64,000 nt of DNA, from assembly GCF_027853965.1 (NCBI RefSeq), contig NZ_JAQGLB010000004.1, positions 248,001-312,000 on the forward strand, written 5' to 3'. Under the pieces are notes generated by a model. That model ran no database searches and had not been told where the DNA came from. It saw only the letters and a list, made by a program, of their open reading frames with translations. The stretch comes from Saccharopolyspora indica. Its GTDB lineage: Bacteria > Actinomycetota > Actinomycetes > Mycobacteriales > Pseudonocardiaceae. Made by a program: the position numbers and the translations under genes. Positions within the stretch are counted from its first letter, which is position 1; every line of letters begins with the position of its first letter. This document shows positions 25,336 through 33,872 of the stretch, one piece after another.

Positions 25336-26733
25336 GTGGCGATGCCAGAGGAACCCGAAGACCCCTACTTCGACGATGACGAGGGCGGCGGCAACAGCGC
25401 CCCCCGCACCTTCGAACGGCAGCCTCCGCAGGACCTCGCCGCGGAGCAGTCCGTGCTCGGCGGCATGATGCTGAGCAAGGACGCGATCGCCGACGTGGTC
25501 GAGGCGCTCAGCCCCAACGACTTCTACCGCCCGGCCCACCAGTCGATCTACGACTGCATCCTGGACCTCTACGGCCGCGGCGAACCGGCGGACGCGATCA
25601 CCGTGTCCGCGGAGCTGGAACGCCGCCAGGAGCTGCTCAAGGTCGGCGGCGCCCCCTACCTGCACACGCTGATCGCCACCGTGCCCACGGCGGCGAACGC
25701 GGGCTACTACGCGGAGATCGTCGCGGAGAAGGCGATCCTGCGCCGGTTGGTGGAGGCGGGCACCCGCATCGTCCAGCTCGGCTACCACGGCTCCGAAGGC
25801 GCCGCGATCGAGGAGATCGTGGACCGCGCCCAGGCGTCGATCTACGACGTCACGGAACGCCGCGCGAGCGAGGACTACCACGCCCTCGAAGAACTCCTCC
25901 AGCCGACGATGGACGAGATCGACGCGATCGCGTCCCGAGGCGGCCAGTCCCAGGGCATCCCCACCGGCTTCGCCGACCTCGACGCCCTCACCAACGGCCT
26001 CCACGCAGGCCAGATGATCATCGTCGCGGCGCGTCCCGGTGTGGGCAAATCGACCCTGGGACTGGACTTCTGCCGGGCTGCTTCGGTGCAGCACGGGTTG
26101 GCGACCGTCATCTTCTCGCTGGAGATGGGGCGCACCGAGATCGTCATGCGCATGCTCTCCGCCGAGGCGCGGATCCGGCTCGGTGACATGCGCGGTGGCC
26201 GGATGACCGATGACGACTGGACCCGGTTGGCTCGGCGGATGAGCGAGATCAGCGAGGCGCCGATCTTCATCGACGACTCGCCGAACCTCACCATGATGGA
26301 GATCCGCGCCAAGGCCCGGCGGCTCAAGCAGCGGCACGACATCCAGCTCATCGTCGTGGACTACATGCAGCTGATGACCTCGGGCAAGCGCGTCGAGTCC
26401 CGTCAGCAGGAGGTCTCGGAGTTCTCCCGAAACCTCAAGCTGCTGGCCAAGGAGCTCGAAGTCCCGCTGGTCGCGATCTCCCAGCTCAACCGAGGCCCGG
26501 AACAGCGGACGGACAAGAAGCCGCAGCTCTCCGACCTCCGCGAATCGGGTTCGCTGGAGCAGGACGCGGACATGGTGATCCTGATCCACCGCCCGGACGC
26601 GTTCGAGCGGGACGACCCGCGCATGGGCGAGGCGGACCTGATACTGGCCAAGCACCGTGCCGGTCCGACGGCCACGGTCACCGTCGCCCACCAGCTGCAC
26701 TACAGCCGCTTCGTCGACATGGCCCAGGAGTAG
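25336..26733 (+). CDS. dnaB: Replicative DNA helicase DnaB
   Basis: A 465-aa hexameric 5'-3' helicase. The N-terminal DnaB domain (QDLAAEQSVLGGMMLSKDAI) is followed by a linker and a RecA-like motor with Walker A ARPGVGKST near residue 235, IIFSLEMG-type H1a motif (VIFSLEMGRTE), Walker B LIVVDYMQLM, the SQLNRGPE sensor and the arginine-finger region. Many actinobacterial dnaB genes carry inteins; this one does not. GTG at 25336 or ATG at 25342; AGGAGG lies 12 nt upstream of the GTG. The promoter region carries the DnaA-box-like array. Confidence 0.97.
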   Translation: MAMPEEPEDPYFDDDEGGGNSAPRTFERQPPQDLAAEQSVLGGMMLSKDAIADVVEALSPNDFYRPAHQSIYDCILDLYGRGEPADAITVSAELERRQELLKVGGAPYLHTLIATVPTAANAGYYAEIVAEKAILRRLVEAGTRIVQLGYHGSEGAAIEEIVDRAQASIYDVTERRASEDYHALEELLQPTMDEIDAIASRGGQSQGIPTGFADLDALTNGLHAGQMIIVAARPGVGKSTLGLDFCRAASVQHGLATVIFSLEMGRTEIVMRMLSAEARIRLGDMRGGRMTDDDWTRLARRMSEISEAPIFIDDSPNLTMMEIRAKARRLKQRHDIQLIVVDYMQLMTSGKRVESRQQEVSEFSRNLKLLAKELEVPLVAISQLNRGPEQRTDKKPQLSDLRESGSLEQDADMVILIHRPDAFERDDPRMGEADLILAKHRAGPTATVTVAHQLHYSRFVDMAQE

Positions 26734-26788
26734 TCCCTGCGCGTAGGAGCTCACGACTGACTTCCTTCGCGCCTGGCAGGCTGGCCCC

Positions 26789-27346
26789 ATGAACCACACC
26801 GCCCGCGAGTTCGCGCGATTGCGAGCTGTCCTCGAGCGGCGACTACCCGGTACCGCGCCGTTCCTGCCCGGCGCAACCGATCACGAGCTCGACCGGCTCG
26901 CCACCGCGACCGGACTCGTGCTGCCAGCTGACCTGTGCGCACTGCTGCGCGCATCAGCGGGCCAGGACGACCCCGACCACCTGCACGGCCCGCTCAACTT
27001 CCACCACTTCCTGACCGTCGACGAGATCATCGAGATGCACCGCATGCTGACCGAGGTGGTCGGCGACATGGCCGAGCCGGTAGCGCAACCCGCCTACTAC
27101 CGGTGGACCGTGTGGTCGGAGTCGTGGTTGCCGTTCCTCGCGTTCGAGGGCGACTGCTACTTCCTGGACCTGGATCCCGGCGAGCGCGGCACGGTGGGCC
27201 AGGTCGTGTTCCGTCCCAACGCGCCAGACCTGGGAGAGCCGAAAGCGCCGTCACTCGCCGCGTTCCTCGGCCGTGCCGCCGACCTCATCGAAACCGGGCA
27301 CGCCGAGGCCGAGGAGAGCACTCTCGTCCTCCTCGACCTGTGCTGA
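26789..27346 (+). CDS. SMI1/KNR4 (SUKH) family protein
   Basis: A 185-aa SUKH-superfamily protein. GATDHELDRLATATGLVLPADLCALLRASAG is the family's head, and WLPFLAFEGDCYFLDLDPG the central strand segment. In bacteria this fold often serves as immunity to polymorphic toxins, but no toxin gene is next to it and some members have other roles. The ATG at 26789 lacks a clear ribosome site and may be leaderless. The last 96 bp overlap the 3' end of the convergent WYL regulator. Confidence 0.8.
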   Translation: MNHTAREFARLRAVLERRLPGTAPFLPGATDHELDRLATATGLVLPADLCALLRASAGQDDPDHLHGPLNFHHFLTVDEIIEMHRMLTEVVGDMAEPVAQPAYYRWTVWSESWLPFLAFEGDCYFLDLDPGERGTVGQVVFRPNAPDLGEPKAPSLAAFLGRAADLIETGHAEAEESTLVLLDLC

Positions 27347-28315
27347 GCCGGTCCGATCCAGTGCGTCGGCGAGTCGGTTGGCCAGTGCGCGCACCAGGTC
27401 GCGGAGGGCGTCGGGTTGTTCGACGACGAAGGGTCGGTCGAGTGCGGCGAGCAGGGGTGGTATCCATTCGAGCCGTTGCGCGCGTATTCGGGCCCGGACC
27501 CAGGGCGTGCCGGGGTTGATCTCCTCCAGCGCGGCGACGGAGGGTGGGAAGACGGCGCGGATCTGTTCGGGCGTCGATCGGATCCGCACGGATACCTCGT
27601 GCTGGTGCGGTGCTTCGGCGATCGCGGTCAGCACTCGTTGGGCCGGGTCGAATCCGGCTGGTACGTCGAACGTTCCGGCGCGCAGCTCGACGGTCGTGAT
27701 CCGGTCGACGCGGAACGTGCGGACCTGCTCGCTGGCGGAGTCGAAGCCGGTCAGGTACCAGCGCCCGGAGTGGGCCACGATCCCGTACGGGTGGACGACG
27801 CGTTCGCTGGCGCCGCCGTGGCCTGCGGTGTAGCCGAGATCGACCGGGCGGCGGTCCCGCGCTGCCTCCGCGACGGTGAGCAGGACCTCGGCTTCCGCGG
27901 TGAGCGCCGGTCGTGCGGGTGCGGTGAAGTCGGCGACCTCCAGCAGCGCGTCGAGTCGGCGGCCGACGGATTCGGGCAGCACTCGGCGGACTTTCGCGAC
28001 CGCGCTTTCGGCGGCCGCGACCGAGGTGCTGAGCAATCCGGCGCGCCGGCCCGCGACCAGACCGAGCAGGACGGCGAGCGCTTCTTCGTCGGTGAGCATC
28101 AGCGGCGGCATCCGGTAGCCCGGGGACAGGCGGTACCCGCCGTGCCGCCCGCGCACCGAGCGGACCGGGATGTCCAGGTCGAGGAGGTGGTCGACGTAGC
28201 GGCGGACGGTGCGCTCGTCCACGTCGAGGCGCTCGGCGAGCTCGGCGACGGTCCGGGTACCTCCGCTCTGGAGGATCTCCAGCAGTGCCAGCACGCGGGC
28301 GATCGGCCGAGTCAC
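27251..28315 (-). CDS. WYL-domain transcriptional regulator
   Basis: A 354-aa regulator of the YafY type. The N-terminal HTH is GTRTVAELAERLDVDERTVRRYVDHLLDLDIPV with wing RGRHGGYRL; the WYL domain follows (VHPYGIVAHSGRWYLTGFD), then a C-terminal extension. The GTG at 28315 is used because the coding character and the HTH begin right after it; ORF codons further upstream overlap the promoter. It is divergent from a VOC-family protein 101 bp away, its likely target. The acidic C-terminal tail (about 30 codons) overlaps the SUKH gene. Confidence 0.88.
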   Translation of the reverse strand: MTRPIARVLALLEILQSGGTRTVAELAERLDVDERTVRRYVDHLLDLDIPVRSVRGRHGGYRLSPGYRMPPLMLTDEEALAVLLGLVAGRRAGLLSTSVAAAESAVAKVRRVLPESVGRRLDALLEVADFTAPARPALTAEAEVLLTVAEAARDRRPVDLGYTAGHGGASERVVHPYGIVAHSGRWYLTGFDSASEQVRTFRVDRITTVELRAGTFDVPAGFDPAQRVLTAIAEAPHQHEVSVRIRSTPEQIRAVFPPSVAALEEINPGTPWVRARIRAQRLEWIPPLLAALDRPFVVEQPDALRDLVRALANRLADALDRTGSAQVEEDESALLGLGVPGFDEVGGTAEERGE

Positions 28316-28381
28316 GCGCAGAATCCTCCCAATACCGGGCGGATCCTGTCCACTATTGCTTCTAGCGTGTCCGGTGTCCCC

Positions 28382-28397
28382 GGAGGGCGCGCCCTCC
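28382..28397. promoter_or_regulatory. Perfect 16-bp palindrome in the VOC gene leader
   Basis: GGAGGGCGCGCCCTCC lies 20 bp upstream of the VOC start codon, in the divergent promoter. It may be an operator for the WYL regulator or an mRNA hairpin near the ribosome site. Confidence 0.5.
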
Positions 28398-28416
28398 ACC
28401 GCAGAGAGGATCCACC

Positions 28417-28821
28417 GTGCAGCTCGTCTCCGTCCGCGTCATCACCAACGACGTCGCCCGTCTCGTCGAGTTCTACGAGCAGGTGACCGGGCTCGCTGCG
28501 CGGCGGCCCGCCGAGCAGTTCGCCGAGCTCGTGGGCCCGTCGTGCACGTTGGCCATCGGCAGTGCCGAGACGATGGCGCTGTTCAGCGCCGGGGCGGCCG
28601 TACCCGAGTCGAACCGGACCGCGATCCTCGAGTTCCTCGTCGAGGACGTCGACCGGGAGCACGAACGGCTGACGAGCCTGGCTGTCGCTCCCGAGGTCGT
28701 GCAGAAGCCGACCACCATGCCGTGGGGAAACCGCTCCCTGCTGTTCCGCGACCCCGACGGCAACCTGGTCAACTTCTTCACCCCGCTCACCGACGACGCC
28801 CGCGCGAGGCTCGCCCGCTGA
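28417..28821 (+). CDS. VOC superfamily (glyoxalase/bleomycin-resistance fold) protein
   Basis: A 134-aa protein with the beta-alpha-beta-beta-beta halves of the vicinal oxygen chelate fold (VSVRVITNDVARLVEFYEQVTGL; LLFRDPDGNLVNFFTPL). Members are small metal-dependent enzymes or drug-binding resistance proteins. GTG at 28417 with GAGAGGATCCACC upstream. Probably controlled by the divergent WYL regulator. The substrate is unknown. Confidence 0.85.
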   Translation: MQLVSVRVITNDVARLVEFYEQVTGLAARRPAEQFAELVGPSCTLAIGSAETMALFSAGAAVPESNRTAILEFLVEDVDREHERLTSLAVAPEVVQKPTTMPWGNRSLLFRDPDGNLVNFFTPLTDDARARLAR

Positions 28822-28917
28822 CGGGCCCTGTCAGCGGCCGGGCGATCGACGCCATCGTCAGGCCGGGGAACGCGATTCACCGCGTCCCGGCTCTCCCGTC
28901 GGCCTCGGGAGCGACGA

Positions 28918-29661
28918 TCAGAGCTGGGAGCCGCCGCCGTCCACGGCGAGTTCGGCTCCCGTGGTGTAGGTGGCGTCGAACGCGAGGAACGCGACCGCTT
29001 TGGCGATCTCGGTGGGCGTGCCCATGCGCAGCATGGGGTTGTCCGCAGCCATCTGCGCCTTGGTCTGCTCGGCCGCCTCCCGGGGCATCGACTTCTCCAG
29101 GATCCCGGAGTCGATCGGGCCGGGGCTGACCGCGTTGACGCGGATCTTCCGCGGGAGCAGTTCCCGGGCCAGGCTGCGGGTCATCGAGCGCAGCGCGGCC
29201 TTGCTGGCCGCGTACGCGCTGAGCATCGGTAGGCCCAGCACGTTCGCCACCGACGTGGTGAGCACGACGCCGCTGCCCTCGGCCAGCAGCGGAGCGAGCT
29301 TCTGCACCGTGAAGTACGGGCCCTTGGCGTTGATGGTGAGCAGCTCGTCGAAGAGCTCCTCGGTCGTCGCCTCGAACGGTGCGAAGCCGTTGATCCCGGC
29401 GTTGGCGAACAGGGCGTCGGCCGTGCCGAACTCGGCCTTCACCCGGTCGGCCAGCGCATCGATGTCGGGCAGCGACGACGCGTCGCCGCGGACCGCGATC
29501 GCGTTCTCGCCGAGCTGATCGCGGGCGGCATCCAGGGTGGCCTGGTTGCGCCCGGTGATCAGCACGCGCGCCCCTTCGTCGACGAGCAGCCGCGCGGTGG
29601 CCAGGCCCATGCCGCTGCTGCCTCCGGTGATCACGACGTGCTTGTCCTCGTACCTGCCCAT
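28918..29661 (-). CDS. SDR-family oxidoreductase
   Basis: A 247-aa classical short-chain dehydrogenase/reductase: the cofactor motif TGGSSGMG near residues 11-18, Arg after strand 2 (ITGRN) favouring NADP(H), FANAGINGF, and the catalytic Ser...YAASK set. The C-terminus VDGGGSQL is typical. The ATG at 29661 is preferred to the ATG at 29670 because GGGGA then has a workable 8-nt spacing. It is divergent from a LysR regulator with a palindrome in between, the usual arrangement for a LysR target gene. Confidence 0.92.
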   Translation of the reverse strand: MGRYEDKHVVITGGSSGMGLATARLLVDEGARVLITGRNQATLDAARDQLGENAIAVRGDASSLPDIDALADRVKAEFGTADALFANAGINGFAPFEATTEELFDELLTINAKGPYFTVQKLAPLLAEGSGVVLTTSVANVLGLPMLSAYAASKAALRSMTRSLARELLPRKIRVNAVSPGPIDSGILEKSMPREAAEQTKAQMAADNPMLRMGTPTEIAKAVAFLAFDATYTTGAELAVDGGGSQL

Positions 29662-29727
29662 GTCGGACATCCCCTGTTCTCGATTGCTGGTTCTCGTGCC
29701 CCGGCGGGACGAGATCGAGTCAACAGC

Positions 29728-29762
29728 GGTGCGAACTGGGCGTCCAAGACCTGTTTCGCACC
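29728..29762. promoter_or_regulatory. LysR-type operator between SDR and LysR genes
   Basis: GGTGCGAA (29728-29735) and its complement TTCGCACC (29755-29762), 19 bp apart, sit in the 139-bp divergent gap about 40 bp before the LysR start. The arrangement fits a LysR recognition site. Confidence 0.68.
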
Positions 29763-29800
29763 CCGTCATGCAGGATCGGCATCACGCGTAGAGTGGCCGG

Positions 29801-30721
29801 GTGTCCGACGAAGCCTCGCCCGCTCCGGCGCTCGATCTCGGTTCGGACCTCGATCTGCGGTTGGTGCGGTACTTCACGGTCGTCGCGGAGCACCTGAACT
29901 TCGCCCGGGCGGCAGCGGCGTTGCACGTCGCTCAACCCTCGCTGAGCCGCCAGATTCAGCGGCTGGAGGACGCCCTCGGGGTGCGCCTGCTGGAGCGCAC
30001 CACCCAGGGCAGCAGTCTCACCGCCGCGGGCGCGGCATTCCTCCCCCGCGCACAGGAACTCCTGCACTCCGCCCATCGGGCGGTGCACACCGCACGCGCC
30101 GCTGCGCCGCCGCGCGCGGTCACCGTCGGATACGTCGAGGACCTCGTCATCACACCCGCGGTGCGGGAGCTTCGCCGCCGTTGTCCCGACGCCCACGTCC
30201 GCACCCGTCACCTGGACTGGGACGAGACGGGTGCCCTGCCCGACCGTCGAGTCGACGTGCTCGTCGCCCGCACGCCGCTCCCGATCCCGGCCGACGACCT
30301 GCGCGTGACCACCCTCTACGACGAACCCAGGGCGCTCCTCGTGCCCGCATCGCACCGTCTTGCCGGGCGGGAGTCGGTGCGCCCGGAGGACTTCGCCGAC
30401 GAACCCCTCGTGGCCTGTGTCGGCATGGCCGCGGTCTGGACCGGGTTCTGGCGGCTCGATCCCCGCCCGGACGGTGGCCGGGCTCCGCTCGGCCCCATGC
30501 TCGTCGACACCTTCGAGGACAAGCTCGAGGTCGTCGCGGATGGGCGCGCCGTCGCCCTCGTGCCCGCGAACGACCGGCGCTGCGCCCTCCGGGACGATCT
30601 CACGACCGTCCCCGTCGAGGGAATCGAACCCTGCCAGGTGGTCGTCGCCAGCCGCGCCGACGACCGCAGCCCGCTCGTCGCTCAGTTCCGGGAGTCCGCG
30701 ACCCGGTTCCTCGTTCCCTGA
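29801..30721 (+). CDS. LysR-family transcriptional regulator
   Basis: A 306-aa LysR protein. The winged HTH spans about residues 18-78 (LRLVRYFTVVAEHLNFARAAAALHVAQPSLSRQI region), followed by a periplasmic-binding-like effector domain that is typical in length. GTG start at 29801. It probably controls the divergent SDR gene. Its last 40 bp overlap the 3' end of a convergent GNAT gene. Confidence 0.92.
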   Translation: MSDEASPAPALDLGSDLDLRLVRYFTVVAEHLNFARAAAALHVAQPSLSRQIQRLEDALGVRLLERTTQGSSLTAAGAAFLPRAQELLHSAHRAVHTARAAAPPRAVTVGYVEDLVITPAVRELRRRCPDAHVRTRHLDWDETGALPDRRVDVLVARTPLPIPADDLRVTTLYDEPRALLVPASHRLAGRESVRPEDFADEPLVACVGMAAVWTGFWRLDPRPDGGRAPLGPMLVDTFEDKLEVVADGRAVALVPANDRRCALRDDLTTVPVEGIEPCQVVVASRADDRSPLVAQFRESATRFLVP

Positions 30722-31266
30722 CTCGTCCAGTCGGGGCGCAGCAGCTCGTACTCGACCTCGCCGTGCTCGGTGCCCGGGAGCGGGTCGTCGAAGTGCAGGT
30801 GGAAGGTCCGCACGTGCCTCAGACCGGCCTTCTCCAGCACGCGGCGGGAGGCGGTGTTGACCGCCATGGTCTGGGCCCACACCCGCTGCACGCCGAGTTC
30901 GGCGAATCCCTTCCGGATCAGCGCCCGGGCTCCTTCGGTGGCGTATCCGCGGCCCCAGACCGAGGTCTTGAGCCGGTAGCCGAGTTCCACCTCCTCGACG
31001 CTGCCGTCCTCCGGTGGCTGGAGGGCGAGCCAGCCCGCGAACTGGCCCGTGGACCGCTCGAGCGCGGCCCAGCGCCCCGCCGGTCCCAGGTCGTAGTCGC
31101 GCAGGATCCTCGGCAGCACCTCCTCCTCGATCTCGGCGCGCGGCGTCGGCTCCCCGGTGAGGAAGCGCATCACCTCGGGATCGCTGTCCAGCAGGACGAG
31201 GTCGTCCGCGTCGGCCTCGGTGAACCGGCGGAGCACCAGCCGATCCGTCTCCAGGAACACCTTCAC
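30682..31266 (-). CDS. GNAT acetyltransferase, RimJ/RimL-like
   Basis: A 194-aa N-acetyltransferase of the RimJ/RimL group: LETDRLVLRRFTEADADDL at the N-terminus, VELGYRLKTSVWGRGYATEGARALI holding the acetyl-CoA pyrophosphate loop (Q/RGxGYA-type), and NTASRRVLEKAGL. The GTG at 31266 fits the GAGAGAGG ribosome site better than the TTG at 31272. The acceptor is unknown. It overlaps the convergent LysR gene by 40 bp. Confidence 0.88.
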   Translation of the reverse strand: MKVFLETDRLVLRRFTEADADDLVLLDSDPEVMRFLTGEPTPRAEIEEEVLPRILRDYDLGPAGRWAALERSTGQFAGWLALQPPEDGSVEEVELGYRLKTSVWGRGYATEGARALIRKGFAELGVQRVWAQTMAVNTASRRVLEKAGLRHVRTFHLHFDDPLPGTEHGEVEYELLRPDWTSQGTRNRVADSRN

Positions 31267-31399
31267 CAGCAAGCCTCTCTCGGCGGGGCGTGATCAGCTG
31301 CCATCCTGTCGAGAACCGGCCCAGCGGTCCAAGGCTTTTCGACGCGGCGGGACGGCTGTGCGAGCTCGGGATCCGGCAGCCCAGAAGCCGGCGCCGGAT

Positions 31400-32509
31400 T
31401 CAGCCCGGTTGGAAGAACTCGAGCATCTTCTGGGCGGCGTCCGGTGACATCAGCAGTTCCTGCAGATCCGCGGACATCCGGGCGGCCGCGCTGGTGCGTT
31501 CGAACATCTCGCGTTCGTATTCTCTTACGGCGGTGGGGAAGTCGTCCGGGTGCGCGGCCAGCGCTAGGCCGAGCACGGCTCCGTCGAGCAGTGCCATGTT
31601 GGCGCCCTCTCCCACCGGCGGCATCAGGTGGGCGGCGTCGCCGAGCAGCGTGACGTCCGGCTTCGACGGCCAGGTCAGGCCGACCGGCAGCGTGGTGATC
31701 GGCCGCGGCACGACCGCGTCGTCGCAGGCCGCGATCAGCGCGGTGAACCGCGGGTTCCAGCCGGGGAGCAGGTCGATCAGCCGCGCGCGGGCGGCGGGCG
31801 GGTCGTCGAACGGGATTCCGCTGGTGGCCAACCAGTCTTCGGCGGTGTGGTAGAAGCTGATGCCGATGCGGACGCGGCCGTCGCCGTTGCGCTGCGCGGC
31901 CAGGGAGATGTCGTCGCCGAGGACCCAGTAGTTGCCGCGCCCGACCATCGCCGCGAGGTCGGGGTGCGTGCGGTCGACGTCGGGGATGCCGACTTCGACG
32001 ACGTTCTGGCCGATGTGCGCCGGGCGGGCGTCGGTGAGCAGTGCGCGGACCCGGGAGTTCGCTCCGTCGGCGCCGACCAGCAGGTCGTACGTCGCGCTGC
32101 TGCCATCGGCGAAGTGCAGCACGCCGTCGGCGGCGGACTCGAACGCGTGCCCCCAGCGCACGGCGCCTTCGGGGAGGGAGTCCAGCAGCAGGTCGCGCAG
32201 GTCGGCGCGGTCGACCTCGGGTCGTTCGAGCGGGGCGTCGTCGGGCGTGTCCTCCTGGTGCAGGAGGGTTCCGTCCGGTTCGAGGAGGCGCATGTCCTGG
32301 CCCTCACCACGGGCGATCGCGTGGAACTGGTCGATCAGACCGGCCTCGCGCAGCGCCCGCTGGCCGGAGTGGATGTCGAGCATGCCGCCCTGGCCGCGCG
32401 CGTCGCGCGACGGTTCCCGTTCGTGCAGGACGGCGTCGACGCCGTTCACGTGCAGCACCCGGGCGAGGGTCAAGCCGCCCAAGCCCGCTCCGACGATGGC
32501 GATGGTCAT
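31400..32509 (-). CDS. FAD-dependent monooxygenase (TetX/PHBH-like)
   Basis: A 369-aa group A flavoprotein hydroxylase. The dinucleotide motif GAGLGGLTLARVL is at residues 7-19, with a mid-protein DGxNS motif (VGADGANSRVR) and the C-terminal FAD motif LLGDAAHLMPPVGEG. Relatives inactivate tetracyclines or hydroxylate aromatics with NAD(P)H and O2. The ATG at 32509 follows GAGGAGGGGCC. It is divergent from a TetR repressor across a double operator (32520-32551), so it is probably induced by its substrate. Confidence 0.92.
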   Translation of the reverse strand: MTIAIVGAGLGGLTLARVLHVNGVDAVLHEREPSRDARGQGGMLDIHSGQRALREAGLIDQFHAIARGEGQDMRLLEPDGTLLHQEDTPDDAPLERPEVDRADLRDLLLDSLPEGAVRWGHAFESAADGVLHFADGSSATYDLLVGADGANSRVRALLTDARPAHIGQNVVEVGIPDVDRTHPDLAAMVGRGNYWVLGDDISLAAQRNGDGRVRIGISFYHTAEDWLATSGIPFDDPPAARARLIDLLPGWNPRFTALIAACDDAVVPRPITTLPVGLTWPSKPDVTLLGDAAHLMPPVGEGANMALLDGAVLGLALAAHPDDFPTAVREYEREMFERTSAAARMSADLQELLMSPDAAQKMLEFFQPG

Positions 32510-32519
32510 GGCCCCTCCT

Positions 32520-32551
32520 CGATACACCGTACGTATCGATACACTGTATCG
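32520..32551. promoter_or_regulatory. Double TetR operator
   Basis: CGATACACTGTATCG (32537-32551) is a perfect 15-bp dyad. CGATAC...GTATCG (32520-32538) is a second dyad with 6-bp perfect arms, overlapping the first by two bases. Both lie between the divergent monooxygenase and TetR genes. Confidence 0.8.
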
Positions 32552-32576
32552 AGCGATGCAATGTATTGTCAGCGGC

Positions 32577-33272
32577 ATGTTGGTGTGGGAGAGGCCGGAA
32601 CCGCCGAATCGACCCGCGCCGGCCCCGTTGAGCCGGGAGCGGATCGTGCTGGCAGCGATCCGGCTGGCCGACGCGGACGGGCTGGATGCGGTCTCGCTGC
32701 GCAAGGTCGCCACCGCGCTGGACGTCCGCCCGATGCGGCTGTACGGCTACATCGCGGGCAAGGAGGAGCTGCTCGACCTGATGGTCGACGCCGTCCACGC
32801 CGAGATCCGGCCGGTCGGAGACGGTTGGCGGGAGGTGCTCCGGTCGCTCGCCGAAGCCACTCGGCGCGCCGCGCACGAGCACGAATGGCTCGCCGATCTG
32901 CTGGGCGGCCGACCCCAGCTCGGGCCGCACGCGCTGGCCAGCGGGGAGGCCGTGATGGCCGCGCTGGGCGACGTCGAGGTGGACGCGGTCATGCCGGTGG
33001 TCGCCGCGGTCAACGCGTACGTGATCGGCGCGGTGCGCCGGGAGATCGCCGAGCGGCGTGCCGAGCGGGCCACCGGGATGGACGAGAAGCGCTGGCAGGC
33101 CTCGCTCGGGCCCTACCTGGAGCGAACCTTCGCCACCGGCCGGTTCCCCGCGATGGCCGCGGTGGTGCGCGATGCTGCCCACCTGGACGCCGACGACACC
33201 TTCCGCATCGGTCTCGGCTTCCTGCTCGACGGCATCGGAGCCCGCATCTCGGGCGGTGTGAAGGGCGCCTGA
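32577..33272 (+). CDS. TetR-family regulator
   Basis: A 231-aa repressor with the HTH at about residues 22-68 (RERIVLAAIRLADADGLDAVSLRKVATALDVRPMRLYGY region) and a TetR_C-like ligand domain. The ATG at 32577 (MLVWERPEPP) is chosen; an in-frame ATG at 32556 would place translation immediately beside the operator. Autoregulation and control of the divergent monooxygenase are inferred from the double operator. Confidence 0.88.
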   Translation: MLVWERPEPPNRPAPAPLSRERIVLAAIRLADADGLDAVSLRKVATALDVRPMRLYGYIAGKEELLDLMVDAVHAEIRPVGDGWREVLRSLAEATRRAAHEHEWLADLLGGRPQLGPHALASGEAVMAALGDVEVDAVMPVVAAVNAYVIGAVRREIAERRAERATGMDEKRWQASLGPYLERTFATGRFPAMAAVVRDAAHLDADDTFRIGLGFLLDGIGARISGGVKGA

Positions 33273-33320
33273 GCCCACTGCCCGGTCAGCGGTGGTGCCG
33301 CGTGATTCGCGGCTTCCGCT

Positions 33321-33770
33321 TCATCGCCGCTGGTGGTGCGCGAGCAGTTGGGCGAGCAGGCGGGTGAAGGTCTGGCGGTCCTCCGCCGGGAGCGGTCCGA
33401 GCAGGTCGTCCTGCACTTCCTCGAGCGCTCGGTCCAGGCGTTGCAGCTGCTGGGTGCCCGTCTCGGTGGCGGTCACGATGTTGCGCCTCCGGTCGTCCGG
33501 GTCCGGAGCCCGCTCGACGGCGCCCTGCTCGGCGAGTTCGTTGATCGCGGCCACCACGTCGCTGCGGTCCATGTTGCACCGGCGGCCGAGGTCGGCCTGG
33601 CTGGCTGCTCCGAATTCGTCCAGCGCGGCCAGGATCCGGTAGTGGTAGCCGCGCGCGCCTGCCTCGGCGAAGCCGTCGGTCACCAACCGCGCGCCGTGCA
33701 CCGCCAGCTGGCTGAGCAGCCAGCTCGGCTTCGCGGTCAGGCGGGCGGGTGTCTTCTCCACGGTGCCCAC
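33321..33770 (-). CDS. MarR-family transcriptional regulator
   Basis: A 149-aa winged-helix MarR protein: YHYRILAALDEFGAASQADLGRRCNMDRSDVVAAINELAEQG is the recognition region and DPDDRRRNIVTATETG the wing. GTG start at 33770, immediately beside the operator cluster at 33778-33837. It is divergent from an epoxide-hydrolase gene, its likely target. Confidence 0.92.
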   Translation of the reverse strand: MGTVEKTPARLTAKPSWLLSQLAVHGARLVTDGFAEAGARGYHYRILAALDEFGAASQADLGRRCNMDRSDVVAAINELAEQGAVERAPDPDDRRRNIVTATETGTQQLQRLDRALEEVQDDLLGPLPAEDRQTFTRLLAQLLAHHQRR

Positions 33771-33777
33771 CTTACAT

Positions 33778-33837
33778 CGTTGGCCAAGCCAACGAATTTA
33801 TGTACAGTTGGCGCGGCCAACGTTGGCGAAGCCAACG
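33778..33837. promoter_or_regulatory. Triple MarR operator
   Basis: Three 17-bp dyads share the arms GTTGG/CCAAC: CGTTGGCCAAGCCAACG (33778-33794), AGTTGGCGCGGCCAACG (33806-33822) and CGTTGGCGAAGCCAACG (33821-33837). The last two overlap by two bases. They occupy most of the gap between the divergent marR-like and epoxide-hydrolase genes. Confidence 0.85.
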
Positions 33838-33872
33838 AAAATCCCGGCCGGATGACCCCTGGAGCGAGGACC

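Noticed and set aside
25336-26733. An intein in DnaB
   Set aside because: The helicase motifs are contiguous and the length of 465 aa is that of an intein-free protein.
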